Counted from the first letter of the stretch, positions 1 through 8,791 are shown. The stretch is DNA of 64,000 bases from Xylophilus sp042867185 (GCA_042867185.1 JBHZQV010000010.1:1-64000), one strand, 5' to 3'. The notes: generated by a model not told the origin, from the letters alone. Translations and numbers: made by a program.

Positions 1-416
1 CCTTTTCTTGGTTACTTCTTTTGGCGAAGCAAAAGAAGTGACTCGCCCGCGGGGGCGACATCCCCGCCTCCGCACCCAGCACATGCAGTGTTGCCACAAG
101 CAGCAGCCAAGTCCATCAGCCGGTCGTGAACCCCCACCCCGCCCTACCCCACAGAAGCAACAGGAGGACCACCTGCGCACAACCCCCGCCACCCCCACGA
201 TGCGCCCATCCCACACCCCCAACCTGTAACCACCCAATTCAATCTGAAAGCGTTTATATTCATTCCGCACAGGTTCTATCCAGGCGCACCGGCTCCGGAA
301 AAAGCCCCCCAGGCCCCCGCCACCCACCGCCGCCGACCCGCCCCCTTCCCCCCCCCCCGCAGCGGCACCGCCGCCATGCATGCCGTGCCCACCGCGCCGG
401 CCCAAAAAGTCGAACG
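1..416. other. Intergenic region before the TPS locus
   Basis: No convincing gene lies here. The short open frames are proline/arginine-rich translations of C-rich DNA and lack ribosome binding sites. The stretch holds a strong hairpin at its left edge (11-42), a C-rich tract, and a short AT-rich patch around 236-265 with a TATATT hexamer at 255-260 that could be the -10 of the tpsB promoter. No matching -35 is visible, so the promoter remains a guess. The 3' end of whatever precedes lies outside the window. Confidence 0.5.
11..42. repeat. Long perfect hairpin of the CTTTTG..CAAAAG type
   Basis: Arms ACTTCTTTTG (14-23) and CAAAAGAAGT (30-39) are exactly complementary around a 6-nt loop, and the stem extends outward by three more pairs (one G-T wobble). 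AT-rich arms in GC-rich DNA make it stand out. From memory, similar CTTTTGGCGAAGCAAAAG hairpins are scattered in intergenic regions of Comamonadaceae and other GC-rich proteobacteria. It may act as a bidirectional terminator of an upstream gene outside the window. Confidence 0.7.
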
Positions 417-2087
417 ATGAGCCCACGCAGTTTCTCCTCGGTGTCGCGCCTGGCGGCACCCTATGCACTCTGCGGGGCACTCGCCGTGGCGACGGCCGCG
501 TCCGCCGCCGACCCCACCCGCTTCGACGTCGCCGGCTACCAGGTCGAAGGCAATACGCTCGTCTCCCGCGCCGCGATCGACCGCGCCGTGGCCCCGCTCA
601 CCGGCCCGCAGCGCGCCTTCGGCGACGTGCAGTTGGCGGTCGAGGCGATCGAGCGCGCATACCGCGACGCGGGCTTCACCGCGGTCAAGGTGTCGGTGCC
701 CGAGCAGGCGCTCGACGGCGGCACGGTGAAGATCCGCGTCGTCGAGGCGGTGGTGGCCTCGGTCGTCGTGACCGGCCAGCAGCATTTCACCGAAGACAAC
801 ATCCGCGCCAGCCTGGTCCGGCTGCAGGCCGGCCAGCCGCCGCAGCTGCGGGCGATCTCCGAATCGGTGCAGCTGGCCAACGACAACCCGGCCAAGCAGG
901 TGGCCGTGTCGCTGGCCGAAGGCGCGGTGCCCGGCACGGTCGATGCCAAGGTGGCGGTCACCGACCACGACCCGCTGCGGCTGATCACCACGCTCGACAA
1001 CACCGGCACCCCCGCCACCGGCCGCTGGCGCGCGGGCGTGGCGGTGCAGCATGCCAACCTGTTCGGCCGCGACCACGTGGCGACGCTCGCCTACGCCACC
1101 TCGCCCGACAAGCCGTCGGGCCAGGACCTGAGCGTGTACTCGGTCGGCTACCGGGTGCCGCTGTACGCCTGGGGCGACAGCATCGACGCGGTCTACGGCC
1201 GCTCCAGCGTCAACTCGCCTTCGGGCTCGCCGACGCTGGGCGGCATCCTGGGCTTCACCGGCAAGGGCGAAACCTGGGGGCTGCGCTACAACCATTTCCT
1301 GGGCCGCACCGGCGAGAGCACCGCCAAGCTGGTGGTCGGCATCGACCGCAGGCAGATCGACTCGCGCTGCGAAATCGGCGGCGCCCCGGTGAGCATCGAC
1401 GGGCCGACGCCGCCGATCTCGTCCTGCGTGCCCTACACCACCACGCCGCTCAGCCTGACCTACATCGGCCAGCGCGACAGCATCGACCGGGCGCTGGCCT
1501 ACAACCTCGGCATCGCGCGCAACCTGCCGAGCGGCAACCGCTTCACCAACCTCGACGGCCGCACCGACCGCTACTCCTACCTGACGCCGGGCAACCGCCG
1601 CACCCGCGACGACTTCATGGTGCTGCGCGGCGGCGCCTCGTGGCTGCAGGGCTTCGCGCAGGGCTGGCAGCTGCGGCTGGCCGGCAACGCGCAGCTGACC
1701 GACACACCGCTGGTCGCCAGCGAGCAGATCGGCCTGGCGGGCTCCGCCGCGGTGCGCGGCTTCCAGGAACGGGCGGTCGCGGCCGACAGCGGCGTGGTGC
1801 TCAATGCCGAGGTCTACACACCCGACGTGAGCGGCACGGTCGGCCTGCCGGGCAACCTGCGCGGACTGGCGTTCGTCGATGCCGGCCACGGCGCCAACCG
1901 GCGCACCGCGGGCAGCCTGCTGCCGGGGCGCACCACCGTGGCCAGCACCGGCATCGGCGCCCGCTACGGCTTCGGCCGCGATCTCAGCGTGCGGCTGGAC
2001 CTGGCGCGCGTCGCCGACGCCGGCGCCTCGTTCACCGAAAAACGCGGCGACTGGCGCGCCCACCTGAGCGCGGTGCTGGCGTTCTGA
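417..2087 (+). CDS. Two-partner secretion transporter TpsB (ShlB/FhaC/HecB family)
   Basis: Outer-membrane beta-barrel pore that exports the TpsA protein encoded next. The ATG at 417 gives 556 residues with a signal peptide ending near ATAASA (about residue 30); the open frame upstream of it is unlikely coding. Two POTRA domains follow (about 36-108 and 110-185), the first with the GYQVEGNTLV pattern. The C-terminal half is a barrel with the diagnostic VRGF motif in SAAVRGFQE. The protein ends in phenylalanine, as expected for Bam-inserted porins. The stop is 20 bp before tpsA, so the two are probably cotranscribed. Length and domain order are normal for the family. The exported substrate, not the pore, decides biological function. 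Confidence 0.93.
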   Translation: MSPRSFSSVSRLAAPYALCGALAVATAASAADPTRFDVAGYQVEGNTLVSRAAIDRAVAPLTGPQRAFGDVQLAVEAIERAYRDAGFTAVKVSVPEQALDGGTVKIRVVEAVVASVVVTGQQHFTEDNIRASLVRLQAGQPPQLRAISESVQLANDNPAKQVAVSLAEGAVPGTVDAKVAVTDHDPLRLITTLDNTGTPATGRWRAGVAVQHANLFGRDHVATLAYATSPDKPSGQDLSVYSVGYRVPLYAWGDSIDAVYGRSSVNSPSGSPTLGGILGFTGKGETWGLRYNHFLGRTGESTAKLVVGIDRRQIDSRCEIGGAPVSIDGPTPPISSCVPYTTTPLSLTYIGQRDSIDRALAYNLGIARNLPSGNRFTNLDGRTDRYSYLTPGNRRTRDDFMVLRGGASWLQGFAQGWQLRLAGNAQLTDTPLVASEQIGLAGSAAVRGFQERAVAADSGVVLNAEVYTPDVSGTVGLPGNLRGLAFVDAGHGANRRTAGSLLPGRTTVASTGIGARYGFGRDLSVRLDLARVADAGASFTEKRGDWRAHLSAVLAF

Positions 2088-2107
2088 CGACAGGAAGAGA
2101 CACCCCC

Positions 2108-5100
2108 ATGACACCGCATTTCAGAATCCGCATCCTGTCGCTGTGCGTAGCCGCCGCCTGCGCGGGAACGCTGGCGCCGGCGCTGGCGCAGCCGGCCGCG
2201 GGCGCCCTGCCCACCGGCTGGAACATCGTCTCGGGCAGCGCGACGATCTCGCGGAACGGCAACACGCTCGACGTGCACCAGACCACGCCGCAGGCACTGG
2301 TCAACTTCGCGAACTTCAACGTCGGCGCGGGCGCGGTGGTCGATATCCGGCAGCCGGGCGCCGCCTCGGCGTTGCTGGCGCGCGTCGTCGGCGGCGATCC
2401 GTCGCAGATCTACGGGCAGGTCAAGGCCAACGGCGCGCTCTGGCTGGTGAACCCGGCCGGCATCATGGTGGGCGCCGGCGCACGGATCGACGTGGGCAGC
2501 TTCGTGGCCAGCGCGCTCAACGTGAGCGACCGGGACTTCCTGGCCGGCCGGCTCAACTTCACGCCGGCCAGCACCGACGGCGCGGTGCGCAACGCCGGCA
2601 CGGTGCGGACCGGCAGCGGCGGCAGCATCTACCTGGTGGCGCCCACCGTGGTCAACACCGGCACGCTGAATGCGCCGCAGGGCGAGGTGCTTCTGGCGGC
2701 CGGGCAGAACGTGCACCTGGTCGATACCGGCACGCCGGGGGTGACGGTGGCGATCGGCGGCGCGGGCGGCGAGGTGCACAACCTGGGCCGCATCGCGGCC
2801 GAGGCGGGCCGCATCGGCCTGGCGGCGGGCCTGGTGGCCAACAGCGGCACGATCAGCGCCGACAGCGCGGTGCGCGAAGGCGGCCGCATCTTCCTGCGCG
2901 CGTCGCAGGACCTGAAGACCGGCGCCACTTCGGAGATCAGCGCCAGCGGCACCCGGGGCGGCCAGGTGGTGCTGGTGGCCGGCGGCGCCGCCGCCATCGA
3001 CGGCCGGGTCTCGGCCACCGGCAGCGCGGGCCCGGGCGGGTACGTCGATACCTCGGGGCACGGCGCGCTCAACGTCATGCACGCACCGGTGGTGGGCCGG
3101 GGCGGCGAGTGGCATATCGACCCGTACAGCCTGGAGGTGGTGTCCGGCACCGGCAGCCATACGGGCGGCGGTGCGGTCATCGTGTCCAACGGCGAGAACG
3201 CGAAAGTCTCGGCCGGCACGATCACCGCGCAGCTCGACGCGGGCACCAGCGTGAGCCTGACCACCGGCACCGGCGGTGCCGCGACCGGCGGCGACATCAC
3301 CGTGTCGTCGGCGATCGCCAAGACCGGCGGCGGGGACGCCACGCTGACGCTCAACGCCGCCAACAACATCACGGTCAATGCGCCGATCACCAGCACGGCG
3401 GGCACGCTGGGGCTCCACCTCAACAGCAACTACCAGGGCAGCGGAGCCTCCGCCAGCCATGCCGCGGCGGTCAACGCCGACCTCGACCTCCACGGCGGCG
3501 CGCTCGTCGTTTCGGAAAACGGCGGCAGCGGCAACGGCACGCTCAACATCGTGGGCGGCACCACCACCCTCGGCAGCGGCACCCCGTCAATCGCCGCCGC
3601 CACGGTCGGCATCGGCGCGGGCGCGACGGTGCAGGTGGGCGGCGCGCAGAGCATCGCAGGCAGCTGGACCAACGGCGGCACCATCGACGTGCGCGGCGCG
3701 GGCGCGATCACCGTGGGCGGCAGCCTGGTCAACAACGGCACGATCACCACCTCGGGTTCCACCGCCGCGGTGCTGACCGGCTCGGCCGGCACGCCCACCA
3801 TCACCAACAACGGCACCCTCGCCAAGACCACCGGCGAGGCGCAGCAGTACACCGGCATCCGCAACGGCGCCACCGGCACGCTGCGGGTGGACCAGGGCGC
3901 GCTGACCGTCGACCATTCCACCCTGGGCGGCACCGTGCAGGTGGATGCGGGCGGCACGCTGACGCTCGCCACCACCCAGCTCGCCGGCGGCACCGCGTTC
4001 GCGGGCGACGGCACGATGCGGTGGACCGGCCACACGACCCTGTTGGGCGACGTGGACATCGCCGCGGCGGCGCCCACGCTGACGATCGACGCGGACCGGA
4101 ACCAGCCGGCCTTCGTCGACGGTGCCGGCCACAGCCTCACCACCCGCAACGCGGTGAACATCGACGGCACGATGGTGGTCGGCACCGGCCTCGTCTGGAA
4201 CAACGCCGGCACGGTGACGGTCGGCGGCCTGCAGCCGCGCGGCGTCCTGAGCTTCAACCTGGATTCCGCGTTCAATAACCAGGCCGGCGGGTTGGTGCAG
4301 GTCTACGACGGATCGCGGCTCGAACCGGCGACCGGCACCACCATCGCCAATGCGTCCGGCGCCACCATGCGCATCGCATCGAACGGCACCACCAGCGCCT
4401 TCAGCGGCGGCAACCAGGGCAGCGTGCTCAACAGCGGCAGCTTCGTGAAGACGGGGTCCGGCAGCGTCACCGCGCCGGTCCGCAACCTGGCCGGCGGCAG
4501 CATCCGGGTGGAGCAAGGCGCGTTGAGCATCGACTTCTCCGCCGCCAACCCCAATGCCGGCGCCATCGAGATCGACTCCGGCGCCACGCTGCAGAGCGGC
4601 GGCCAGGCGCTCTACAACAGCGGATCGATCGCCGGCACCGGTACGGTCTCGCTGGCCGGTGCGAACGACGCCACGCTCTACAACAACGGCACGGTGGCAC
4701 CGGGCTCCTCCGACGGCACCGGCACGCTGGCGATCGGGGGCAGCTACGCACAGGGCCCGAACGGCATCCTGCGGATCCGCCTGGGCAACGCCGGTTCCGA
4801 CGCGCTCGACATCGACGGATCGGCACGGCTGGCCGGCACGCTGCGGCTCTCGACCCTCGACGGCGGCCTGCCGGTGAACGGCGCCACCGGCGACTTCGTG
4901 GTGGCGCGCGGCGCCGGCAGCAGCGGCACCTTCGCCCAGGTGGTGGCGCCGCCGGTGGTGGCGGAAGGCCGGACCGGGACGCTCTCGGTCAGCTACCCGG
5001 CCAGCGGCACCACGGTCGCCCGCGTCACCGCGTCGAACGTGCCGACACCGGCACCGGTCCCCGCGCCCCCACCGGCCCCTGCGCCCACACCGGCACCGGC

Positions 5101-5623
5101 TCCCACACCGGCTCCTACACCAGAACCTGCGCCTGCGCCGGAGCCGACTCCCGCGCCTGCGCCTGTCCCAACGCCAACGCCAACACCAACACCAACACCA
5201 ACGCCAACGCCAACGCCAACGCCAACGCCAACGCCGGCACCGGCACCGGCACCTACGCCTGTGCCGGCGCCCACGCCGGCTCCGTCCCCCACGCCTTCGC
5301 CTTCGCCTTCGCCTGCGCCGACGCCAACGCCTGCGCCCTCGCCGGCACCTGTCCCCACGCCGGCGCCCGCGCCCGCGCCTTCGGCCAGCATCTGCACCAT
5401 CGCGCCCGGCTCCGCCCAGTGCCAGGCACTCCCGCCGCCCGCGGCGGCCGAGGCGGTGCGGCCGGTCCAGGAGGCCACGAACACCGTGATCACCACCATC
5501 GCGACGGCGGCGGCGCCGGCCGGCACGGGCAGCGACCAGAAGACCGAGCCCAAGGAGGCGATCAGCCTCGCGGCGGTGGTCAAGGCCAAAGAGGCCCCCG
5601 GGCCCAAGATGTACTGCAACTAG
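2108..5623 (+). CDS. Filamentous haemagglutinin-like exoprotein TpsA
   Basis: Predicted large secreted or surface beta-helix protein of 1171 residues exported by the neighbouring TpsB. The ATG at 2108 follows an AGGAAGAG ribosome binding site. A signal peptide ends near ALAQ (residue 28). The TPS domain follows, with NPAGI at 115-119 (the family's NPNGI-type motif). Further on are a GGYVDTSG motif and a GEWHIDPY motif that recur in TPS exoproteins, then many Gly/Asn/Thr-rich beta-helix repeats. Residues about 979-1093 are almost pure Pro/Ala/Thr/Val, encoded partly by a hexanucleotide repeat. The tail has three cysteines: a CTIAPGSAQC pair near 1096-1105 and YCN at the very end. Such tails recall TPS adhesins anchored through C-terminal disulfides, but the role here is inference. 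Function is probably adhesion or aggregation; no toxin domain is recognisable. Confidence 0.9.
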   Translation: MTPHFRIRILSLCVAAACAGTLAPALAQPAAGALPTGWNIVSGSATISRNGNTLDVHQTTPQALVNFANFNVGAGAVVDIRQPGAASALLARVVGGDPSQIYGQVKANGALWLVNPAGIMVGAGARIDVGSFVASALNVSDRDFLAGRLNFTPASTDGAVRNAGTVRTGSGGSIYLVAPTVVNTGTLNAPQGEVLLAAGQNVHLVDTGTPGVTVAIGGAGGEVHNLGRIAAEAGRIGLAAGLVANSGTISADSAVREGGRIFLRASQDLKTGATSEISASGTRGGQVVLVAGGAAAIDGRVSATGSAGPGGYVDTSGHGALNVMHAPVVGRGGEWHIDPYSLEVVSGTGSHTGGGAVIVSNGENAKVSAGTITAQLDAGTSVSLTTGTGGAATGGDITVSSAIAKTGGGDATLTLNAANNITVNAPITSTAGTLGLHLNSNYQGSGASASHAAAVNADLDLHGGALVVSENGGSGNGTLNIVGGTTTLGSGTPSIAAATVGIGAGATVQVGGAQSIAGSWTNGGTIDVRGAGAITVGGSLVNNGTITTSGSTAAVLTGSAGTPTITNNGTLAKTTGEAQQYTGIRNGATGTLRVDQGALTVDHSTLGGTVQVDAGGTLTLATTQLAGGTAFAGDGTMRWTGHTTLLGDVDIAAAAPTLTIDADRNQPAFVDGAGHSLTTRNAVNIDGTMVVGTGLVWNNAGTVTVGGLQPRGVLSFNLDSAFNNQAGGLVQVYDGSRLEPATGTTIANASGATMRIASNGTTSAFSGGNQGSVLNSGSFVKTGSGSVTAPVRNLAGGSIRVEQGALSIDFSAANPNAGAIEIDSGATLQSGGQALYNSGSIAGTGTVSLAGANDATLYNNGTVAPGSSDGTGTLAIGGSYAQGPNGILRIRLGNAGSDALDIDGSARLAGTLRLSTLDGGLPVNGATGDFVVARGAGSSGTFAQVVAPPVVAEGRTGTLSVSYPASGTTVARVTASNVPTPAPVPAPPPAPAPTPAPAPTPAPTPEPAPAPEPTPAPAPVPTPTPTPTPTPTPTPTPTPTPTPAPAPAPTPVPAPTPAPSPTPSPSPSPAPTPTPAPSPAPVPTPAPAPAPSASICTIAPGSAQCQALPPPAAAEAVRPVQEATNTVITTIATAAAPAGTGSDQKTEPKEAISLAAVVKAKEAPGPKMYCN
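5168..5233 (+). repeat. Hexanucleotide microsatellite, 11 units of CCAACG/CCAACA
   Basis: Eleven head-to-tail 6-bp units lie inside tpsA and encode alternating Thr-Pro. They are flanked by a longer, more degenerate Pro/Ala/Thr-coding tract (about 5040-5385). Because the unit is two codons, slippage would alter the length of the stalk but keep the frame. Confidence 0.9.
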
Positions 5624-5634
5624 GAACGCCCCCC

Positions 5635-6087
5635 ATGAAATCCGTCATCCGCCGGCTCCTGCCGGTATCGGCCTGGGCGGCACTGGCCTTCGCGTCCGCC
5701 GCACAGGCCCAGGCCGTCGGCACGGTCACGCAGCTGTCGGGCGTGCTGGTGGCCCGCAGCGCCGAAGGCGCCACCAAGCTGCTGGCCCCCGATTCGCAGA
5801 TCCGCCAGGGCGACACCCTCACCACCGAAGGCGACACCTATGCGCAACTGCGGTTCAGCGACGGCGCAGAAGCCGTCCTGCAGCCGCGGACCGCGCTGGT
5901 GGTGACCCACTACGCCTACGACGCCGCCCAGCCGCAGGGCGACCGGATCGAGCTGGGCCTGGCCCGGGGCGGCCTGCGCAGCGTGCCCGGCGCCGTGGGC
6001 CGGCGCAACCCGGCCGCCACCCTGATCAAGACCCCCCAGGGCGACCTGCAGGGCGCCGCCACCCTCGTCGTATCGGTAGAGCCATGA
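5635..6087 (+). CDS. Exported FecR-domain protein of the TPS locus
   Basis: A 150-residue protein with a signal peptide cut near AQAQA (about residue 26) and one FecR-type domain: GTVTQLSGVL, then RQGDTLTTEGD, RFSDGAEAVLQPRT and an ELGLARGGLRSVPG segment, the usual order of this beta-rich fold. Unlike true FecR anti-sigma regulators there is no transmembrane segment, no cytoplasmic sigma-binding part and no FecI-type sigma factor nearby. The start is 12 bp after the tpsA stop, so it is probably in the same transcript. A periplasmic or surface accessory role for the exoprotein is inferred from position only. The start codon at 5635 is preceded only by GGAACGCCCCCC. Confidence 0.8.
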   Translation: MKSVIRRLLPVSAWAALAFASAAQAQAVGTVTQLSGVLVARSAEGATKLLAPDSQIRQGDTLTTEGDTYAQLRFSDGAEAVLQPRTALVVTHYAYDAAQPQGDRIELGLARGGLRSVPGAVGRRNPAATLIKTPQGDLQGAATLVVSVEP

Positions 6088-6431
6088 ACCGCACCTGCTT
6101 CCCCCTCGCCAGCGCCGCGCTGCTGGTCGGCCTGTACGCGGCACCGGCTGCCGCCCAGATCCAGGTGCCGACGTCGGTGGCACGGGCACCCGGTCTGTAT
6201 GTCCAGGTGCTCGACGGGCTGGTGTCGGTGGCGAACGGGGGCGGCGTGCAGAGCCTCGGCGGCGGGCAGTTCGGCTACACGTCCAGCTTCGTCCAGCCGC
6301 CCCTCGTGCTGCCGACCAACCCCGGCATCCCGTTCACGCCGCCGCCCACCTTCGCCAATGGCGTCACCCCCGCCTCGGCCGGCACCGGGGCCGGCGGCAA
6401 ACCCAATGCGGTCGACTGCGAAGTGCGCTGA
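6084..6431 (+). CDS. Small exported protein of unknown function in the TPS locus
   Basis: I do not recognise this 115-residue protein. It has a clear signal peptide (MNRTCFPLASAALLVGLYA..., cleavage near PAAAQ, about residue 25). The mature part is Gly/Pro/Val-rich with few charges and a single cysteine four residues from the end (VDCEVR). Its ATG overlaps the TGA of the FecR-domain gene (ATGA), which indicates translational coupling. TpsA also ends with a cysteine next to its C terminus (YCN). Whether the two pair, or whether this protein is a chaperone or matrix component, cannot be told from sequence. Confidence 0.7.
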   Translation: MNRTCFPLASAALLVGLYAAPAAAQIQVPTSVARAPGLYVQVLDGLVSVANGGGVQSLGGGQFGYTSSFVQPPLVLPTNPGIPFTPPPTFANGVTPASAGTGAGGKPNAVDCEVR

Positions 6432-6442
6432 GCCGGCGCGCG

Positions 6443-7453
6443 CTAGTCGGGCTTGATGTTTTGCGTCCGCACCACCCGCGCCCAGCGCTCGGCATCCTCC
6501 GCCACCATCCGCCCGAACCCCTCGGGCGTGCTGCCCATCGGGTCCATGCCCTGGGTCTGGAAAGCGGCGCGCAGGTCGGGCATCGCCAGGATCCCCTGCA
6601 GTTCATGGTTGAGGCTGGCGACCAGCCCGGGCGGCGTTCGCGGCGGCGCGAAGATGCCGTACCACATCGTCACGTTCACGTCGCCGGTCCCCGCCTCGCG
6701 CAGCGTCGGCACGTCGGGCAGCAGGGGATGGCGGCGGTCGGCGCCGATGCCGAGGGCCTGCAGCTTGCCCGCCCTCAGGTGCACCAGCGCCACGTGGACC
6801 GGCAGGAACATCGCATCGACCTGGCCGCCGAGCAGGTCGGCCAACGCCGGCGCGGTACCGCGGTAAGGAATATGGGTGATGCTGACCCGGTCGGTGGTCT
6901 TGAGCAGTTCCATCGCCAGGTGGTGCGGCGTGCCGACGCCGGGCGATGCGTAATTGAGCCGCCCCGGCCCCGCGCGGGCGGCCGCCAGCAGGTCGGCCGC
7001 GCTGCGCAGCCCCGACTGCTTCGAGGCCACCAGCACCAGATGGCCCCAGCTGGTCTGCGATACCGGCACCAAGTCCTTCAGCGGATCGAAGGGCAATTGC
7101 GGGTACAGGCTGCGGTTCATCACCAGCGTGTTCACCGTCACCAGCAGTGTGTTGCCGTTGGGCGCCGCGCGCACCACCGCCTCGGTCCCGATATTGCCCG
7201 AAGCGCCCGGCCGGTTGTCCACCACCACCGCGCGGCCGAGCCGCTCGCCCAGGCGCGGTCCGATACTGCGGGCCACCAGATCGATACCGGTCCCCGCGGT
7301 GAACGGCACGACCAGCCGCAAGGGTGCCGACGCACCGCCGGCAGACGCCGGGTCCTGCGCATACAACAACGATCGCGCACCACTTGTCGCCAAGGCGACC
7401 ATTGTTGCCAGACAATGCACGGTTACACGGCGATTCACCACCCAGCGGCCCAT
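6443..7453 (-). CDS. Bug/TctC-family periplasmic solute-binding protein
   Basis: A 336-residue extracytoplasmic binding protein of the tripartite tricarboxylate transporter (Bug) family, greatly expanded in Burkholderiales. An N-terminal signal sequence ends near YAQD. Family landmarks are LRLVVPFTAGTGIDLVAR, the VVVDNRPGASGNIGTE segment that shapes the ligand site, and FDPLKDLVPVSQ. Ligands of this family are usually carboxylates; the specific one is unknown. No membrane subunits (TctA/TctB) are nearby, so it is an orphan. The annotated ATG interlocks with the marR start on the other strand. A GTG five codons in would also give a good signal peptide, so the start is uncertain. Confidence 0.88.
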   Translation of the reverse strand: MGRWVVNRRVTVHCLATMVALATSGARSLLYAQDPASAGGASAPLRLVVPFTAGTGIDLVARSIGPRLGERLGRAVVVDNRPGASGNIGTEAVVRAAPNGNTLLVTVNTLVMNRSLYPQLPFDPLKDLVPVSQTSWGHLVLVASKQSGLRSAADLLAAARAGPGRLNYASPGVGTPHHLAMELLKTTDRVSITHIPYRGTAPALADLLGGQVDAMFLPVHVALVHLRAGKLQALGIGADRRHPLLPDVPTLREAGTGDVNVTMWYGIFAPPRTPPGLVASLNHELQGILAMPDLRAAFQTQGMDPMGSTPEGFGRMVAEDAERWARVVRTQNIKPD

Positions 7454-8033
7454 GATGACTTCTCAAGACTTGCAATCAGCCCATTCTGCCGAAACCGCTT
7501 CCGCGGCGTCATCCGAATCCCGGAAAAATCCCCCCCGCACGGACGACGAAAGCCTTGCCCGCCTCTATGCCCGCCCCGGCTTTCTGCTGCGGCGCGCTCA
7601 CCAGATCTCGGCATCGCTCTTCGAGGACAGCTGCCGCGAGGTCGGCCTGACCCCTGCCCAGTACGGTGCGATGACGGTGCTCCAGGCACGGCCCGGCCTC
7701 GACCAGTCCAGCCTGGCGCGGGCCCTCGGTTTCGACAAGGTCACCGTGCTGCGGGTGCTGCGGGTGCTGGAAACCCGCAATCTGCTGGTGCGCAGCGCCG
7801 CCCCCGGCAACCGACGCAGCCTGCACCTGATGCTGACCGAACCGGGCCGGGCCTTGCTGGCCGATGCGCAGCCCCTGGCCGAGCGCGCCTACCAGCGGCT
7901 GTTGGCCCCGCTGACGCACAAACAGCGGGTGCAACTGACCGACCTGCTGGAGCAGATGACGCAGGGGCTGGAGCCGGAAGCCCGCGCGCCCCTGGTGCGG
8001 ACCGGCGTGGCCCCGGCAGGCGGCAAGACCTGA
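7452..8033 (+). CDS. MarR-family transcriptional regulator
   Basis: A 193-residue winged-helix regulator. After a poorly conserved N-terminal stretch of about 40 residues come the MarR helices: LTPAQYGAMTVLQ, LARALGFDKVTVLRVLRVLE (recognition helix) and a wing with RSLHLMLTEPGRALLA. It is divergent from the Bug-family gene, with start codons overlapping in the sequence CATG (7451-7454), so it probably controls that gene and itself. A second ATG directly follows (7455). The ligand is not predictable. Confidence 0.88.
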   Translation: MMTSQDLQSAHSAETASAASSESRKNPPRTDDESLARLYARPGFLLRRAHQISASLFEDSCREVGLTPAQYGAMTVLQARPGLDQSSLARALGFDKVTVLRVLRVLETRNLLVRSAAPGNRRSLHLMLTEPGRALLADAQPLAERAYQRLLAPLTHKQRVQLTDLLEQMTQGLEPEARAPLVRTGVAPAGGKT

Positions 8034-8129
8034 GGCGGCACGCGGCGAAGGGCCCGACACCGACGTCCCTGACCGTGCTCCTGCCCGGCAGCGGCACCGT
8101 GGCCATCGGCTTTCGTCGCTATTATTTCA

Positions 8130-8173
8130 ATAGCTGAAGGCCGGCATGGCTCGCCGGCTGCAGGCCCTTTTTT
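8130..8173 (+). terminator. Repeat-family hairpin acting as terminator between marR and moaE
   Basis: ATAGCTGAAGG is followed by arms GCCGGC (8140-8145) and GCCGGC (8153-8158), then TGCAGGCC and a run of six T (8168-8173). This is an intrinsic terminator for marR. It abuts the moaE stop at 8176 on the other strand. It belongs to the dispersed hairpin family seen also at 10914, 18812, 30530, 44967 and 60329. Confidence 0.75.
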
Positions 8174-8175
8174 CG

Positions 8176-8655
8176 TCAGGAATCGATGCCCCAGCGGGCC
8201 AGCGCCGCATCGTCGCTGCTACGGGCGTCCACCCAGCGGCCACCGCTGTCGGTCTGCTCCTTTTTCCAGAACGGCGCCCGGGTCTTCAGATAGTCCATCA
8301 GGAATTCGCAGGCCTGGAACGATTCGCCCCGGTGCGCAGAGCCGACGGCCACCAGCACGATCTGCGCGCCCGGGGCCAGCAGCCCCACCCGGTGGATCAC
8401 CCGCGCCGCCCGGATGTCGAAGCGGGCATGCGCCGCATCGACCATCGCCTCGATCGACTTCTCGGTCATGCCGGGGTAGTGCTCCAGCTCCATCGACGCC
8501 ACCGCGTCGCCCGCATTGCGGCTGCGCACCGTGCCGACGAAGCTGCACACCGCGCCGACGCCGCCGTCGCCCTCGCGCAGGGCCGCCACTTCGGCGGAGA
8601 GATCGAAATCGGCGGTCTGGATCGAGACGCGGGGCGCGTTGCGTAGGGGCATCAT
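8176..8655 (-). CDS. moaE: Molybdopterin synthase catalytic subunit MoaE
   Basis: Large subunit of molybdopterin synthase, which converts precursor Z (cPMP) to molybdopterin using sulfur from the MoaD thiocarboxylate. With the ATG at 8655 it has 159 residues (8652 is an adjacent alternative), close to the usual 150. Signature segments are present: SFVGTVRSRN, LEHYPGMTEKSI, VGSAHRGESFQACEFLMDYLK and the catalytic-lysine region PFWKKE. It is the last gene of a minus-strand set with moaD, moeA and mobB, but 136 bp separate it from moaD, so it may have its own promoter. The open frame continues upstream to 8832 but that part has no MoaE character. Confidence 0.93.
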   Translation of the reverse strand: MMPLRNAPRVSIQTADFDLSAEVAALREGDGGVGAVCSFVGTVRSRNAGDAVASMELEHYPGMTEKSIEAMVDAAHARFDIRAARVIHRVGLLAPGAQIVLVAVGSAHRGESFQACEFLMDYLKTRAPFWKKEQTDSGGRWVDARSSDDAALARWGIDS

Positions 8656-8727
8656 GCGGCGGATTGTGGCACCGGCCCAACGGCAGCCTGCGCGGGATGT
8701 CCCATGCCCCGGCGCCAGGCCGCGTGA

Positions 8728-8746
8728 CCGGTCGGCGAACGACCGG
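8728..8746. repeat. 7-bp-stem hairpin between moaD and moaE
   Basis: CCGGTCG (8728-8734) and CGACCGG (8740-8746) pair around GCGAA. There is no U-run on either side. It sits in the 136-bp gap between moaD and moaE and could affect mRNA processing; no function can be assigned. Confidence 0.4.
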
Positions 8747-8791
8747 ATCGCCGCTCCCTGCGATGCGCAGGGCGGTCTCTCTCGCGGCCGT

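Noticed and set aside
8..229. Small plus-strand open frame at the window start
   Set aside because: It starts in a repeat hairpin, has no ribosome binding site and encodes Pro/His/Arg-rich sequence from C-rich DNA.
5635..6087. FecIR iron-signalling system
   Set aside because: The protein has only an exported FecR-type domain; there is no FecI sigma gene, TonB receptor or transmembrane helix.
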